This document shows, one piece after another, positions 62,598 through 64,000 of a stretch of DNA of 64,000 nt; position 1 is the first letter of the stretch; every line of letters starts with the position of its first letter. A model generated the notes under the pieces. It was not told where the DNA came from, made no database searches, and worked only from the letters and a program-made list of their open reading frames with translations. This stretch comes from Argonema galeatum A003/A1 (lineage in GTDB: Bacteria; Cyanobacteriota; Cyanobacteriia; Cyanobacteriales; Aerosakkonemataceae). Position numbers and translations under genes: made by a program. The DNA is taken from positions 85,553 through 149,552 of the forward strand of contig NZ_JAIQZM010000009.1 in assembly GCF_023333595.1 (NCBI RefSeq), written 5' to 3'.

Positions 62598-63392
62598 TTA
62601 CATCGACGGTATTTGTCTGATGTAGGCTTCCGCCATCACCATTAAGCTGCCTTTTTGCACTTCCATATCCTTGACGCGAAACGCACTTCCTTCCAATTCA
62701 TAGTAAGGTAAATTCAGCAGTTCCTTGAACTTCAACATCAAAGCCAAAATTAATTCCAGTGAAATGCCATTTCCCGGCGTGCAGTGGAACGCCTCTAGTA
62801 ACAACGGCTGCGAAGAAGTGCGCGGGTAAAGCAAAGCAATGAAGTCTAACTGTCGAGAATTGCCCTCGTGCAGGATAACTTTTCCGCTGCATTTTATCTG
62901 ACCGTTACCTGGTAGGTGAATCTCGATGTGTTGCAATTCCAGGGTGATAATTTGACCATTTACATCCAGGTCTAAAGGTGGCAACTTGCTGCGGATGTAG
63001 TCGGAGTTGAGAGAGAGGTTGATATCTTCTTCTGTTAGGACAACGCGGATAGCGGCATCGGTCGGATGATTAAGTTTAATTTCACCAAAAAGAGCGCTTA
63101 AAGGATTAATTGAAATCCGACCTGTTTGTACTTGTACTTCCTGCACGCGGATGTCTTTTTGGATTTCCAAACCTTGGCCTGCAAATGAAACTGAATCCGC
63201 TTGTCCTTGAACGATATTAAGCAGATTGGTTCGGACATCTACATTGACGTCCTCTACTTTATCCAATTGGCTAATTACCCCTATTTCTGCTGCGGCAGAA
63301 AGTACTTCTTCTTCCAGCCAGGGTTCCTTGTCTCGCGTCATGATGTAGTCTCCCGATCGCATATATTTGGCCACTTTACGCGATCGCGTCAA
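62598..63392 (-). CDS. DUF2993 (LmeA-like phospholipid-binding) protein
   Basis: This 264-residue protein is of the DUF2993 family, with LEEEVLSAAAEIGVISQLDK and VDVRTNLLNIVQGQADSVSF, then GQGLEIQKDIRVQEVQVQTG and DAAIRVVLTEEDINLSLNSD. A C-terminal ELEGSAFRVKDMEVQKGSLM closes the fold. The family is common in cyanobacteria, often in several copies, and is predicted to bind membrane lipid. No signal peptide is visible; the start may be at an internal Met (MTRDKEPWLEEE, base 63338) because the first residues are not conserved-looking. A deleted paralogue follows it. Confidence 0.8.
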   Translation of the reverse strand: MTRSRKVAKYMRSGDYIMTRDKEPWLEEEVLSAAAEIGVISQLDKVEDVNVDVRTNLLNIVQGQADSVSFAGQGLEIQKDIRVQEVQVQTGRISINPLSALFGEIKLNHPTDAAIRVVLTEEDINLSLNSDYIRSKLPPLDLDVNGQIITLELQHIEIHLPGNGQIKCSGKVILHEGNSRQLDFIALLYPRTSSQPLLLEAFHCTPGNGISLELILALMLKFKELLNLPYYELEGSAFRVKDMEVQKGSLMVMAEAYIRQIPSM

Positions 63393-63457
63393 TTAATTTA
63401 TCTGCATGGCGACATAGGAAATCTTTTGCAGTTATCTATCTTTTGTTTATTTTTCAG

Positions 63458-64000
63458 CTAAACAGTAGTTTCCATGATTCTAGATTTCCGATAACGCCGA
63501 TCGCAAACAACCATCCGCACGCCGCCAGATGGGCCTAATGTAAAGCCTCGACGTATAGGTCGAACTGGACGTTTATCGGCAAGTGCCAGTTGCCAGCGCG
63601 ACAGTATTGTTCCCAGCACCAGTTTCATTTCAAATGCTGCCAATGCTATACCGAGACAGCGACGATTACCTCCTCCAAAGGGGAAATATTCGTAGGGGGA
63701 AAACTGGCGTTCTAGAAAGCGTTCTGGTTTAAATTTATCTGGTTCTGGATATATATCTTCGCGCCGGTGAGTTAAATAAATACAGGGAGCTAACTGTGTA
63801 CCTGGTTCAAACAAATGACCCATAATTTCTATGGGAGATTTGGCAATTCTGCCAAACGTGATAAACAGAATTGGATAAATTCGCAGGGTTTCGTTGCAAA
63901 CAGCTGTAAGATAGGGCAGTTTGGCGAAAGCAGCAGGGTCTGTGTGGTCGCCAAGGCTATCTATTTCTTGCAGCAGCTTGTCGAGTACGCCGGGTACGTG
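63458..64000 (-). CDS. cytochrome P450, C-terminal part (5' end outside window)
   Basis: The frame is open to the window edge at 64000, giving about 180 residues from the C-terminus. It contains the K-helix ExxR motif in AVCNETLRIYP, a PERF motif in KFKPERFLERQFSPYEYFPF, and the haem-binding loop FPFGGGNRRCLG with the axial Cys. LAAFEMKLVLGTIL follows. The ETLRIYP/FGGGNRRCLG wording suits the CYP110-like P450s of cyanobacteria, which hydroxylate fatty acids or terpenes; this finer call is tentative. It is divergent from nothing visible and lies 65 bp upstream (on the minus strand) of the DUF2993 gene. Confidence 0.9.
   Translation of the reverse strand, partial: HVPGVLDKLLQEIDSLGDHTDPAAFAKLPYLTAVCNETLRIYPILFITFGRIAKSPIEIMGHLFEPGTQLAPCIYLTHRREDIYPEPDKFKPERFLERQFSPYEYFPFGGGNRRCLGIALAAFEMKLVLGTILSRWQLALADKRPVRPIRRGFTLGPSGGVRMVVCDRRYRKSRIMETTV

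Overview
The window is chromosomal DNA from a cyanobacterium, probably a filamentous, repeat-rich one. The HIP1-type octamer GCGATCGC recurs throughout. Several genes are typical of cyanobacteria: cyanophycin synthetase and cyanophycinase, a CyanoP (PsbP-like) lipoprotein, a DUF1517 protein, a CrtO-type beta-carotene ketolase, DUF2993 lipid-binding-type proteins and a very large Ser/Thr kinase-AAA-GAF-PAS-histidine kinase. No rRNA, tRNA, IS transposase, CRISPR array or prophage was recognised. The genus cannot be fixed from the sequence alone.

Layout. 1-5.4 kb: the 3' end of a multidomain sensor kinase, an O-antigen-ligase-like membrane protein, a YaaW-like protein, an FAD oxidoreductase, a small PH-like protein and a truncated gene. 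5.6-12.3 kb: a 2238-residue RTX protein carrying an ExeM/NucH-type nuclease. 12.7-20.6 kb: an ABC exporter, a DUF218 protein, a two-domain PPK2 (polyphosphate:AMP phosphotransferase type), a pentapeptide-repeat protein, galE and an exopolysaccharide sugar transferase. 20.9-29.1 kb: a 2732-residue beta-helix/Calx-beta/RTX protein. 29.4-38.6 kb: a lipoprotein, purT, the 2080-residue multi-kinase and tatA. 38.8-45.5 kb: cphB-cphA on the minus strand, then trmD, DUF1517 and ispF on the plus strand. 45.6-52.1 kb: a pair of small genes (one PIN-like), two tandem oligopeptide-binding lipoproteins plus the wreck of a third, and a Uma2-type protein. 52.3-64 kb: larB, several unknown proteins, CyanoP, maf, a saccharopine-dehydrogenase-like oxidoreductase, crtO, two DUF2993 genes and a partial cytochrome P450.

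Functional themes. Cell-surface and secreted products are prominent: two giant RTX proteins, polysaccharide genes and lipoproteins. Storage polymers are represented by cyanophycin synthesis and degradation and by a polyphosphate-using enzyme. No type I secretion genes lie beside the RTX genes.

The most unusual aspect is the density and behaviour of short palindromic and tandem repeats. At least eight families occur in the gaps. Some are nested: the same inner palindrome lies inside different outer inverted repeats (31.5 kb and 50.8 kb), and the same outer inverted repeat carries different inner palindromes (50.8 kb and 56.7 kb). Several begin at or just after stop codons. Repeat families seen in gaps also lie in frame inside coding sequences, most clearly twice within the 2080-residue kinase (units of 63 bp and 21 bp, both multiples of three) and as NPKSKI/NPQSQI-coding stretches in several other genes. 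A separate MITE-like element of about 150-165 bp with imperfect terminal inverted repeats is present in three fuller copies and one fragment.
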